Positions 7,080-13,892 of a stretch of 17,894 nt of DNA are shown one piece after another. The stretch is from Gammaproteobacteria bacterium (GTDB taxonomy: Bacteria; Pseudomonadota; Gammaproteobacteria; PS1; Pseudothioglobaceae): NCBI GenBank assembly GCA_028599035.1, contig JAQRMT010000011.1, positions 5,585 through 23,478 of the forward strand. The letters run 5' to 3'. Both the position numbers and the translations under genes were made by a program. The notes under the pieces were generated by a model. The model was not told where the DNA came from and made no database searches. It saw only the letters and a list, made by a program, of their open reading frames with translations. Every line of letters begins with the position of its first letter. The first letter of the stretch is position 1.

Positions 7080-8338
7080 AATAATCCATTTAATGAATAA
7101 TAATTTAGCACCTTTCCTTTAGAAAAGGTGCTGTTTTCTGGTATTTCCACTAAACCATCTGCCCAAACCATAGAGCTTAGCACATCAGACCCTTGTTTAG
7201 GATAGAGGTTGGCTGAGGCAGGAATGGCAGTATGATCTAATCGGACTCTGATAAACTCACGCCGTGGTCTGGGTCTGTGCCAATCAAAGTTAGTTTGCAC
7301 TTGAGTGGTTTGATTTTTGTAGTGGCTAATGCCTTGCATTTTTTTAATAAAAGGTCGTGCAAATAAGAGGAAAGTTACCATGGTAGATACTGGATTGCCT
7401 GGTAGCCCAATAAAAGCAGAATTTCCAACACGGCCAAAGGCCAGAGGTTTGCCTGGCTTCATTTTAATACGCCATAGGTTTAATTGACCCAATTTTTCTA
7501 CCGCAGGTTTGACATGGTCTTCTTCGCCGACAGACACGCCACCAGTGGTCATAATTAAGTCGCAATCAGATGCTAGCACCTCTAAGGCATTGCAAGTAGC
7601 GCCTAGATCATCTTTGATGTTACCTAGATTGACAACTTCACAACCAAGTTGCGTGAGTAGAGCAACAAGTGCATAACGATTAGAGTTAAAAATTTCACCG
7701 TTGTTCAAAGGGTCGCCAGGCTCAATCAATTCATTGCCAGTGAAAAACACGCCGACCTTAATTTTTTTAAAGACTTCTAATTCTGCCACGCCAACAGAGG
7801 CAGCGAGCGCAATATCTTGAGGCTTAAGTTGCTTGCCTTTTTTTAGAATAATAGTGCCCGTTTGGATATCATTACCCAGTGGTCGAATATTATCATTCAG
7901 CGACAATGGGCGCCAAGTTTCGATGCTGTTGCCATTGTCGGACACCTTACATTCTTCTTGCATAATAACGGTGTTTGCACCCTGCGGAATGGGTGCGCCA
8001 GTAAAAATTCTAGCGGCGCAACCCGATGCCAACGCACTTCCTGTGCTGCCCGCTGGAATTCTACCAGTTATCTTGAAATTTAGCACACCAGAAACATTAA
8101 TTTGTTCGGGTTTTAAGGCAATTGCATAGCCATCCATCGCAGAGTTATCAAATCCAGGTACATTAATTGTTGAATAAATATCTTGCGCCAATACTCGATA
8201 CAACGACTCATCAAGTGATTTTGTTTGTGTTTTTGTGACGGTTGAAACTGAATTCAACAAAAATTTTAACGCCTCATCAGTGCTGAGCATGGGTTGTTGT
8301 ACTTGATCGCAACTGTAATCAATTTCTTGTTTGCTCAT
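7076..8338 (-). CDS. moeA: MoeA molybdopterin molybdenumtransferase
   Basis: MoeA inserts molybdate into adenylylated molybdopterin made by MogA. The 420-residue protein shows the expected order of signatures. These are PGFDNSAMDGYAI near residue 60, the RIFTGAPIPQGANTVIMQEE segment, the nucleotide loop TTGGVSVGEEDHVK near residue 265, the KPGKPLAFG motif and GLPGNPVS. It is the first gene of a - strand operon running moeA, moaC, moaA, moaD, mogA, TSUP. The 43-base leader that I predict follows a WYAAC-N4-GTTRW palindrome at 8417-8430 and a TATTAT -10, so the operon is probably under the same activator as fccA-fccB and hao. Confidence 0.95.
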   Translation of the reverse strand: MSKQEIDYSCDQVQQPMLSTDEALKFLLNSVSTVTKTQTKSLDESLYRVLAQDIYSTINVPGFDNSAMDGYAIALKPEQINVSGVLNFKITGRIPAGSTGSALASGCAARIFTGAPIPQGANTVIMQEECKVSDNGNSIETWRPLSLNDNIRPLGNDIQTGTIILKKGKQLKPQDIALAASVGVAELEVFKKIKVGVFFTGNELIEPGDPLNNGEIFNSNRYALVALLTQLGCEVVNLGNIKDDLGATCNALEVLASDCDLIMTTGGVSVGEEDHVKPAVEKLGQLNLWRIKMKPGKPLAFGRVGNSAFIGLPGNPVSTMVTFLLFARPFIKKMQGISHYKNQTTQVQTNFDWHRPRPRREFIRVRLDHTAIPASANLYPKQGSDVLSSMVWADGLVEIPENSTFSKGKVLNYYSLNGLL

Positions 8339-8416
8339 GATGTGGGTAATTCAAAGTGCCGTATTAGTTATATTGTAAAAACTTTTTTATAATAAAACAA
8401 GTAATAAATAAAACCA

Positions 8417-8430
8417 ACAACATAGGTTAT
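8417..8430 (-). promoter_or_regulatory. FNR-like palindrome upstream of moeA
   Basis: On the + strand the site reads ACAAC-ATAG-GTTAT, two five-base half-sites separated by four bases. On the - strand, 22 bases separate it from TATTAT at 8394-8389, a 5/6 match to a -10 box. This predicts a start near 8382 and places the site centre at -41.5. The same core and spacing recur at three other promoters in this window. Confidence 0.6.
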
Positions 8431-8815
8431 TTTTTTTAAAATTAAAATTAATATTTGCTATTTTAGCACGCTTACTTGTTGTTTTTCTCATCTTAAACAA
8501 CCTTGTAATTCCGTATGTTTAAGTGTTTAGTCCCACACAATAATATGAGGGATTGCCCAAAAATAAAAACAAACAAAATCAAGGATTTTCTTGCATTAAA
8601 GACTTAGATTGGCTGGCGATATTGTTCATATTTATAAAAATCTTTGTTAATTTAGTTACAGAGAGGCATAGGAGTAACCATCAAAAATCCACTTTTTACC
8701 CCTCAAGGGGGCACAAAAAAAGAGCACTCACTTGGTGATTCTTTGAACCCAGCCTTACCCCTACTAGGACAAGGTTTAAGAAACCATCAATTGGGGAAAA
8801 ATTGAATTTTGCTAA

Positions 8816-8956
8816 CCCTCCCTATTTATTGAAAATGGTATAAGATGTGCGAATCTTACCGTCAAAAATGACAAACTACCTGTCACTTATGAAATGATTT
8901 ACGGGCACGCTTGGAAAAAAGTCAATGAAATAGGAATTAAATTGAGCAATCAATAA
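8816..8956 (+). pseudogene. 3' remnant of a methyltransferase gene, BioC-like
   Basis: The frame is open only from 8816 (in-frame TAA at 8813) to the TAA at 8954-8956. It has no start codon suitable for a gene. The tail reads DKLPVTYEMIYGHAWKKVN. The string LPATYEVIYGHAW is, from memory, typical of the C-terminus of BioC, the malonyl-ACP O-methyltransferase of biotin synthesis, which is normally about 250-300 residues. Only some 46 codons remain. It abuts the nitroreductase gene on the opposite strand. I treat it as a degraded fragment; the BioC label is moderately supported and another class I methyltransferase is possible. Confidence 0.4.
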
Positions 8957-9610
8957 TCATAAACAGACAAAAATTTCATTGAAATTAAGGCGAGACTTCG
9001 GTGTCTTAAAGTTATAATCTTCACTAGGGTGGTGATAACCAATTGCCAACGCAACCTCACATTGATATCCATTTAACTCATTTACAAATTCTTTAGCGAT
9101 TAGAGAGCTGTCAACACCTTCTAACGGTGTAGAGTCAATATTCATACGCGCTAAAATATGTAGTGTATTGCCAAGAGAAAGATACAGTTGTGATTTTGTC
9201 CATGCATTTGTATTGCCATCTTTATCGGTATTCATTTCTGCAAATATAAATGCACCAAAAGCGTCCTCTTTATCCTCTAGATTAATGCGTTTGTTTTTAA
9301 TATCTGCTTCTATAACTTTGGCATAATCATCTTTATTATATTTAGGGTTGTGTGCAAATAAAATGATATGAGAACTCTCAAAAATATGAGGTAAATTAAA
9401 TTGAAATTTATTTGCAAAAGTCTTTGCCATTCTTTTTTTTGCTTCATCACTCTCAAGCACAATAAACCGCCATGGTTGAGAATTAATAGAAGATGGGCAA
9501 AGCCGCATAGATTCAAGAATAATTTGTAAATTTTCTGACGATATTCGTTTATTTTTATCATATTTTTTTGTTGTGTATCTGTCTAGCATATCTTTGATAA
9601 TTTGATTCAT
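8957..9610 (-). CDS. nfsB: NfsB-like NAD(P)H nitroreductase (FMN)
   Basis: The family reduces nitro compounds, quinones and other electrophiles with FMN and NAD(P)H, working as a cytosolic homodimer. The 217 residues match the length of NfsB. The order of motifs also fits: RYTTKKYD near residue 11 (FMN phosphate), CPSSINSQPWRFIV near 38-52, a central helix pair, PLEGVDSSL near 163, and the C-terminal GYHHPSEDYNFKTPKSR. A Shine-Dalgarno-like AGGG lies a little upstream of the ATG. It sits 94 bases downstream of the glyoxalase-like gene and is probably co-transcribed with it. The physiological substrate is not evident. Confidence 0.88.
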   Translation of the reverse strand: MNQIIKDMLDRYTTKKYDKNKRISSENLQIILESMRLCPSSINSQPWRFIVLESDEAKKRMAKTFANKFQFNLPHIFESSHIILFAHNPKYNKDDYAKVIEADIKNKRINLEDKEDAFGAFIFAEMNTDKDGNTNAWTKSQLYLSLGNTLHILARMNIDSTPLEGVDSSLIAKEFVNELNGYQCEVALAIGYHHPSEDYNFKTPKSRLNFNEIFVCL

Positions 9611-9704
9611 AGTTAATGCCCTGTTAGTTTAAAAAATATTATTAGTATTTACAAATCTTGGTGCTCTTATGTTAATCATTATACTTTCCTTATAATTGTT
9701 TAAA

Positions 9705-10121
9705 TTACCATGTACCTATATTTGGTTGATTATGCCAAAATTCATTAAACTTTAAGGCGCTGCCTTTTTGCAGTAATTCAATAGATATTCCATCTGGAGA
9801 TTTTATAAACGCCATCACGCCATCACGAGGAGGAACTGAAACAATAGCACCATATTCTTTAAAAATATGGCAAGTGTCATATATATTATCAACAGAAAAC
9901 GCTAAGTGACCAAAATTATCACCTATCGTATAATTTTCTTTTTGATCCCAATTGCAGGTCATTTCTAATTCAAAGGTTTTGCCCTGATCTCTGAGAAATA
10001 TTAGTGTAAACCTACCTGACACATGTTCAAAACGATGAACTTCTTCTAGTTTTAGTAATGCAAAAAATTCAATAGATTTATCTATGTCTCTTACTCTAAG
10101 CATTGTGTGTAAAAATTTCAT
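9705..10121 (-). CDS. VOC/glyoxalase I-family protein
   Basis: The 138-residue protein has the two beta-alpha-beta-beta-beta modules of the vicinal oxygen chelate fold. The N-terminal MKFLHTMLRVRDIDKSIEFF gives the first metal histidine (His5), FELEMTCNW the glutamate, NFGHLAFSV the second histidine and SPDGISIELLQKG the last glutamate. This is the metal set of lactoylglutathione lyase, which is about this length, so it probably detoxifies methylglyoxal with glutathione, although other VOC dioxygenases share the pattern. An AAGGAA Shine-Dalgarno lies eight bases before the ATG. It is the first gene of a pair with the nitroreductase and is divergent from a broken HxlR regulator. Confidence 0.8.
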   Translation of the reverse strand: MKFLHTMLRVRDIDKSIEFFALLKLEEVHRFEHVSGRFTLIFLRDQGKTFELEMTCNWDQKENYTIGDNFGHLAFSVDNIYDTCHIFKEYGAIVSVPPRDGVMAFIKSPDGISIELLQKGSALKFNEFWHNQPNIGTW

Positions 10122-10199
10122 TATAAAGTTCCTTGGATTATTAAAATATTGTCAGTATTAAGATCGATATAAGACATTAATTCTTGCCACATATTTAGG

Positions 10200-10465
10200 G
10201 GTAGTAAAGGGTGATTCTATACCACCTTAAAGAAACAAGACGCTTTAATGAATTACAAAAATTAATGCCAAAGATTACCCAAAGAATGCTTACCAAACAA
10301 TTACGAGAATTGGAGGCCGATAAGATTATATCCAGAAAAATTTATGCACAAGTTCCCCCGAAAGTAGAATATAGTTTAACTGAAATTGGGAAAACCTTAT
10401 CTTCTGTTTTAATAGAGTTAGAAAAATGGGGAACGATGTATATTTCTACTTTGAATAAGAAATAG
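10200..10465 (+). pseudogene. HxlR-family regulator, 5'-damaged
   Basis: HxlR proteins are MarR-like dimeric winged-helix regulators, often divergent from the redox genes they control. From 10211 the frame reads ILYHLKETRRFNELQKLMP, then ITQRMLTKQLRELEADKII (recognition region), then the wing VPPKVEYSLTEIGKTLSSVL. The normal start, about 25 residues including a conserved Cys and GGKW, is missing. Just upstream, 10200-10210 encodes GSK plus two G bases. Restoring one base would give GSKWVILYHL in frame, and the frame above that stops at 10170-10172. The only available start is a GTG at 10211 with no correctly spaced ribosome site. I read it as a decayed gene that once controlled the adjacent glyoxalase-nitroreductase pair. 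Confidence 0.65.
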
Positions 10466-10485
10466 ATTTTTTTAGACCAGGATAA

Positions 10486-10666
10486 TTATAATTTTTGCAA
10501 TCTTAAAGCATTTAAAACTACCAGTAACGAACTAAGTGACATGCCTACTGCTGTTAGCCAAGGTGGTACTAGACCGTAGGCTGCCAGTGGAACGGCAATA
10601 ATATTGTAAGACAACGCCCAAAATAGGTTTTGATGAATAATTTTTCTGGTAAATTTTGAGCAGTTG
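10486..10666 (-). pseudogene. Orphan 3' end of a P1B-type metal ATPase gene
   Basis: The last 56 codons of this fragment (KFTRKIIHQNLFWALSYNII through to LNALRLQKL) match the C-terminus of the ATPase at 17455-17894 at all but four residues. At DNA level about one base in six differs, mostly silently. The match begins at about 10666, directly at the edge of the IS5-family remnant, and nothing of the rest of the ATPase is present. The upstream bases belong to the transposase in another frame. It is therefore a truncated gene end cut off by the insertion element or by a deletion next to it. The excess of silent changes means the two copies diverged while both were functional. Confidence 0.8.
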
Positions 10667-10783
10667 TCTGAAGCGCCAAATGCTTGAGTGGTCTGGCACT
10701 GACTCACTTAGGCTTAAATCAATAAAACGCCTAAACATTAAGTCTCTGGCTATTTGCTTTTCTAGGGCTTCATCACTTAGGTT

Positions 10784-10810
10784 ATACCCCTCAAGGGGGT
10801 ATTGAAACGA
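10784..10810. repeat. 27-base palindromic insertion inside the transposase gene
   Basis: Removing these 27 bases restores the usual VWYNLSDEAL reading of the transposase, so the segment looks inserted. It contains the inverted repeat ATACCCC-TCAAG-GGGGTAT (10784-10802) followed by TGAAACGA. It is bounded by ATA on both sides, which could be a three-base target duplication. Its length is a multiple of three, so the frame was kept. Its core also occurs at 8698-8711. Confidence 0.5.
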
Positions 10811-11008
10811 ATACCAAACTTGAAGGATAAGAACTTTAAACATCATCAGTGGTGGATAAGCAGGCGCACCTCGTTTAGATGAATACAGTTTAGATAAGGT
10901 TTGTTCTATCTTATTCCAGTTGATGATGTTATGCACATCATCTAGTTCTGATAGAGATTTATGTTGAACAACAAGGGAGTCTGAAAATGAGTTTTGTTGG
11001 GTGTTTTT

Positions 11009-11032
11009 ACCACAGGCAGGCTACGCACTCCA
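11009..11032. repeat. Short dispersed repeat, copy 1 (AGGCTACGCACT core)
   Basis: This roughly 24-base segment lies just after the transposase ATG and introduces its amber codon. Taking it out would join ATGTCT in frame to the lysine-asparagine codons that follow. It shares 12 identical bases and a similar flank with a second copy 101 bases away. That pattern suggests a small mobile or dispersed repeat rather than original IS sequence. Confidence 0.45.
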
Positions 11033-11109
11033 AGACATTTTTGATATTTTTAAAGTTATTTTAGATGGGTGTTATTTTACCAAATTGGCGATTTTTTTGG
11101 TTGATTTAT

Positions 11110-11130
11110 CCGCAAGGGAGGCTACGCACT
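11110..11130. repeat. Short dispersed repeat, copy 2 (AGGCTACGCACT core)
   Basis: The segment sits directly inside the terminal repeat of the IS5-family remnant. It has the same 12-base core as the copy at 11018-11029 and a similar G-rich left flank (CGCAAGGG against CACAGGC). Removing about 20 bases would place the IS terminal repeat against ATAAATC, a more usual AT-rich subterminal sequence. Confidence 0.45.
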
Positions 11131-11219
11131 GCAAAGGTCTCAATACATAACCCATCTACCGACTGGTTTAATACATACTCACCAAAATCATTAAATTTAG
11201 TTGGTAATTCAAATAAATA

Positions 11220-11723
11220 CTATCGCATAAACGGTATCATAAGGTTTTCAGGCTTGGTAAATTTGTTAATATCATAACGCATCGCCCCCATTGAGCGATT
11301 CATTGAAGTCATATCATTGCTCATTCTTGCCATAGACTGGTTCATTACAGCAATATTGGCATTCATAGTCTTGATATAAGTACCCAGATTACGCATATCA
11401 TTACTCATATTTTTCATGCTGCCTGTCATGGTGTGCATATCATTTGCCACTTGGGCAAAGTCATCGCCCATTTTTTTCTGCCCATCAACCATAGATTTTG
11501 CCATCACCAGCATATCTTTTGCCATGGAGTTCATATTGATTGACATATTATGCACATCGTTGGTCATGCGCCCAACTGATTGCGTCATTTGAGACATATC
11601 CTTGCCCATATTTATCATAAATGAGCCCATCACATATCCACCCCCTATAATTAGGGTGAATAAAGCTAACAATTTCAGCTGCACCAATAGTTTAGATTGA
11701 GTAGTGGTGTTGCTTGTGCTCAT
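11220..11723 (-). CDS. Membrane-anchored methionine-zipper coiled-coil protein
   Basis: The 167-residue protein has a hydrophobic span at about residues 12-31 (KLLALFTLIIGGGYVMG region) and then a long predicted coiled coil to residue 155. Within it nearly every core position is methionine. Met occupies 26 of 36 a/d positions at strict 3-4 spacing from Met32 to Met148, with V, L, I, F or G in the others. All methionines between 32 and 155 are core residues. There is one phase shift around residues 81-89 (GQKKMGDDF). Residues outside the core are small or polar (N, S, D, T). I do not recognise the family. It probably anchors in the inner membrane with the rod in the periplasm. Its ATG shares a base with the stop of the secreted TPR gene (TAATG), so the two are coupled and likely act together. 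Confidence 0.8.
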   Translation of the reverse strand: MSTSNTTTQSKLLVQLKLLALFTLIIGGGYVMGSFMINMGKDMSQMTQSVGRMTNDVHNMSINMNSMAKDMLVMAKSMVDGQKKMGDDFAQVANDMHTMTGSMKNMSNDMRNLGTYIKTMNANIAVMNQSMARMSNDMTSMNRSMGAMRYDINKFTKPENLMIPFMR

Positions 11724-12199
11724 TAATTGCTGGCTTGGTTGCTACTAACTTCTGCCGCTCTTTTTAATACTTCTTGCTTCTTATTGACATATTTTATGAT
11801 TTTATTAGCATGTCCTAATGTTGGCTCAAGTGTTAATGCTTGTTCTGCCATTGCTTTGGACATTGAGTAAAATCCAAGATGTAAATAGGCTATCGACATG
11901 GCAGTAAATAATTTAGCATCGGTAGGATCCAGCAAGACGGCTTGTTGGTAATTGACAACTGCTTCTTTGTTTTTATTATTTGCAATATATAAGTTGGCTA
12001 AATCAACATAGGCTCGTTTATTAGGCACTTGTTCAATTATTTTTTGAAGTCTTTTTTCTGATTGCTCAAATGTTTTACTTGCCATCATCTGGTTCACTTG
12101 TTGCAAAACCTTGCTTGAGGCTTGCGGCATTGAAAAAGCAGGGTAACTTCCCAGCCCCAGGACAATAAATGCCCATAAAAAAGATTGTTTGAATTTCAT
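11723..12199 (-). CDS. Secreted TPR-repeat protein
   Basis: The 158-residue protein starts with a Sec signal peptide (FKQSFLWAFIVLGLGSYPAFS, cleavage likely after residue 23). It then has three TPR-like units: around SKTFEQSEKRLQKIIEQVPN (40-60), YVDLANLYIANNKNKEAVVN (64-85) and FTAMSIAYLHLGFYSMSKAM (97-118). It is expected in the periplasm as a protein-protein interaction module. An AAAGGAGT Shine-Dalgarno sits five bases before the ATG. A terminator separates it from the upstream hao gene, and TTGCCT / TAAAAT with a 16-base gap (12276-12281 and 12254-12259) could be its own promoter. It is translationally coupled to the methionine-zipper membrane protein. Confidence 0.78.
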   Translation of the reverse strand: MKFKQSFLWAFIVLGLGSYPAFSMPQASSKVLQQVNQMMASKTFEQSEKRLQKIIEQVPNKRAYVDLANLYIANNKNKEAVVNYQQAVLLDPTDAKLFTAMSIAYLHLGFYSMSKAMAEQALTLEPTLGHANKIIKYVNKKQEVLKRAAEVSSNQASN

Positions 12200-12253
12200 A
12201 TTTACTCCTTTAAAAAATTATCAGAAACCTTTGCACAAATAGAAATAATTAGT

Positions 12254-12281
12254 ATTTTATTAATTATCCCTATTTAGGCAA
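12254..12281 (-). promoter_or_regulatory. Possible sigma-70 promoter of the TPR/coiled-coil pair
   Basis: On the - strand TTGCCT (12281-12276) and TAAAAT (12259-12254) are separated by 16 bases, 55 bases upstream of the TPR start codon and after the hao terminator. The match is moderate and in AT-rich DNA could be chance, but the pair needs its own promoter if the terminator works. Confidence 0.35.
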
Positions 12282-12291
12282 AAGTCTCTAT

Positions 12292-12330
12292 AAAAAATAC
12301 CCCCACCAAGTTGCCTTGACAGGGGTATTT
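12292..12330 (-). terminator. Rho-independent terminator after hao
   Basis: On the - strand AAATACCCC pairs with GGGGTATTT. An inner stem CAAG/CTTG closes a GCAA loop, and the outer stem runs into a T-run ending at about 12292. It lies 18 bases beyond the hao stop codon and should end the hao transcript before the TPR gene. Confidence 0.85.
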
Positions 12331-12347
12331 AATAAGATTATCTTGCT

Positions 12348-13811
12348 CTATTTATTTTCAAATTGAGCCTTAAAATCTTCGGTTGCCTGTCTACGAATTT
12401 CTTGCTGTTTGGCACTCATCTTACCTAAATACCACTTGTGGTTATCAGTATTTAGGATACGATCCAGTGTTTCTTGCAAATGCTTAGCAGCTGCTTGCTT
12501 CTTCTCATCGTAAGAGGCTGTTCCTTTTTCAATCAGCTTCTCTAACTCTGGGATAAGATGCGTATAGAAATTCCTAGCAATCTCATAAGTTCCGTGCCAA
12601 TGCGTAATATCAGGACCCATCATTGATGCGCCATGGCGTGCACGACGACCTTCGTGATGCCACAATTCAAACCAAATGAAGTCAATTTTATTGCTAAATT
12701 TAACGGGCTTCATTAAAGGCTTGGCTGCTTTCATTAACGCAAGGCCAGGCTTAGCAAATTTCTCGTTATACAACTCAATAAGTCCGTCATATTGTATATA
12801 GAAATTTTCAATATATTCCTGTGAATGACAAGCAGAGCAGACATTTTGCATATTGTCTCTACGAGTTTCCCAATCAACATGCTGACCTGGTAATCCCATC
12901 TTCTTATCTGATACTTCAGGGCGAATAGACACTGGCGGACGGTTATTCCAAGAAATACGCATTCCAACATCATGTGTTACATCTTGGTCTTTGGTAGCAC
13001 CCATGTGACAAGTTGAACAAGTCGGTGCAGTGAAATAATCTTCACCTGGAATCCACTTAGATTTATCCATACCTAACTGCCCTTTTTGAGAAGCATACTG
13101 GATACCGTGTTTGGATTCGTTGTAAATCTCAATGTGCGGATGATCAGGCCCCATATGACATTTACCACATGTTTCAGGTGCACGGGCTTGCTCTACAGAG
13201 AAGCTATGACGGGCATGACAAGCGGTACAAGAACCTTCTGAGCCATCAGGGTTAATCCTGCCAATGCCTGTATTCGGCCATGTTGCAGGGTCTAGTGAAC
13301 CATCTTCTAGCACTTTGACTTGCGAGCCATGACACTGCCAGCAGCCATTTACAGCGGCAGCAGAGTTGCCATCTGGAAATGCCTCGGTAAAGAAATTACT
13401 ATTACCTTCAACCACTTCGGCTAACAAATTATCTAATGAACCTAAGATTCTAGCTGCTTTAGCGTGGTGCGATTCTTCGGCTTCTTTCACCTCTTGTGCG
13501 TGGCAATTAGCACAATCGCGTGGTGAGACAATAATTGAAATGTATTTTTCATTGCCTTTTTTGCCATGTAAGAAAGCATCAGAGTCTGTTGCTTCTGCTG
13601 CATGGCATTCATAACAGCCGACTTTAGCACGATGGTGTTTACTGTCACCCCATTGTTGTACGATGCCGTTGTTGTTCTTTTTATGGCAAGTTGTGCATTG
13701 CTTACTTGTTTCTGACATTTTTGCTGGCGGTTCAGACACGGATGAAAGCGCTAAACCACTTAGCATTGTCAAAGAAAAAAGAAGAACTAATCCTCTAATG
13801 ATTCCTTTCAT
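12348..13811 (-). CDS. hao: Octaheme c-type cytochrome of the hydroxylamine oxidoreductase family
   Basis: The 487-residue protein has an N-terminal signal peptide (about residues 1-25). It has exactly eight CxxCH haem sites, starting at Cys39, 66, 100, 157, 195, 215, 265 and 325, the haem count and spacing of Hao. The helical C-terminal part carries FELWHHEGRRARHGASMMGP followed by DITHWHGTYE. In nitrifier Hao, as I recall the alignment, the aspartate before the WHG motif is followed by the tyrosine that cross-links to the catalytic haem P460. Here that residue is Ile402. This points to the reductive or non-crosslinked branch, acting on nitrite, hydroxylamine or another small oxidant in the periplasm. 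It has an AGGAGT ribosome site, a TATCAT -10 and a palindromic activator site centred at -41.5, and is followed by a strong terminator, so it is monocistronic. Confidence 0.9.
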   Translation of the reverse strand: MKGIIRGLVLLFSLTMLSGLALSSVSEPPAKMSETSKQCTTCHKKNNNGIVQQWGDSKHHRAKVGCYECHAAEATDSDAFLHGKKGNEKYISIIVSPRDCANCHAQEVKEAEESHHAKAARILGSLDNLLAEVVEGNSNFFTEAFPDGNSAAAVNGCWQCHGSQVKVLEDGSLDPATWPNTGIGRINPDGSEGSCTACHARHSFSVEQARAPETCGKCHMGPDHPHIEIYNESKHGIQYASQKGQLGMDKSKWIPGEDYFTAPTCSTCHMGATKDQDVTHDVGMRISWNNRPPVSIRPEVSDKKMGLPGQHVDWETRRDNMQNVCSACHSQEYIENFYIQYDGLIELYNEKFAKPGLALMKAAKPLMKPVKFSNKIDFIWFELWHHEGRRARHGASMMGPDITHWHGTYEIARNFYTHLIPELEKLIEKGTASYDEKKQAAAKHLQETLDRILNTDNHKWYLGKMSAKQQEIRRQATEDFKAQFENK

Positions 13812-13892
13812 GATGCTACTCCTATATGATTAAAAAAAACTAACTTATCTCTCTTTGCAAGCAAATGATAGAATAGGCACTCACGAGAATAA

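Larger units (their letters stand above)
8339..8956. other. 618-base gene-poor region with promoter and decayed sequence
   Basis: The left 90 bases hold the predicted moeA operon promoter. From about 8440 to 8815 I find no frame that looks coding: the short frames are AT-rich and stop-interrupted and have no family resemblance. A 14-base string ACCCCTCAAGGGGG lies at 8698-8711 and recurs inside an insertion in the IS remnant near 10786. The right end (8816-8956) is the tail of a broken methyltransferase gene on the + strand. The region looks like a graveyard of lost genes rather than one regulatory island. Confidence 0.5.
10667..11038 (-). pseudogene. IS5-family transposase, N-terminal part, disrupted
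   Basis: Reading from an ATG at 11038-11036 gives MSWSA and then an amber stop at 11023-11021. The same frame resumes as KNTQQNSFSDSLVVQHKS and continues through NIINWNKIEQTLSKLY, MMFKVLILQVWY, NLSDEALEKQIARDLMFRRF and SVPDHSSIWRFRQ. This is the order of the DUF772-type N-terminal region of IS5 transposases. The catalytic DDE domain beyond residue ~115 is missing. Between VWY and NLSDEA there are nine extra residues (SFQYPLEGY) encoded by the 27-base palindromic insertion; the family normally reads straight through. A later GTG at 10936 gives an apparent open frame but is not a natural start. The product cannot be functional. Confidence 0.75.
10667..11141 (-). mobile_element. Truncated IS5-family insertion sequence, left end present
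   Basis: The left end is marked by GAGACCTTTGCA read on the - strand (11141 to 11130), a terminal inverted repeat typical of IS5-family elements from memory. The transposase gene follows, and the element breaks off at about 10667 where the ATPase remnant starts, so no right end is present. Within it are two insertions sharing the 12-base string AGGCTACGCACT (at 11018-11029 and 11119-11130) and a 27-base palindromic insertion at 10784-10810. The element is dead. Confidence 0.7.

Noticed and set aside
8455..8491. Short - strand frame starting MRKTTSKRAK
   Set aside because: Only a few dozen codons, running into the moeA promoter palindrome, with no convincing ribosome site.
8553..8738. Open frame of 61 codons on the + strand
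   Set aside because: It has no ribosome site and an odd composition. It runs across the G/C palindrome at 8698 and resembles no family; it is in decayed intergenic DNA.
10784..10810. CRISPR-like look of the 27-base palindrome (TTTCAATACCCC when read on the - strand)
   Set aside because: There is a single copy with no spacers and no cas genes. It is better explained as an insertion in the transposase.
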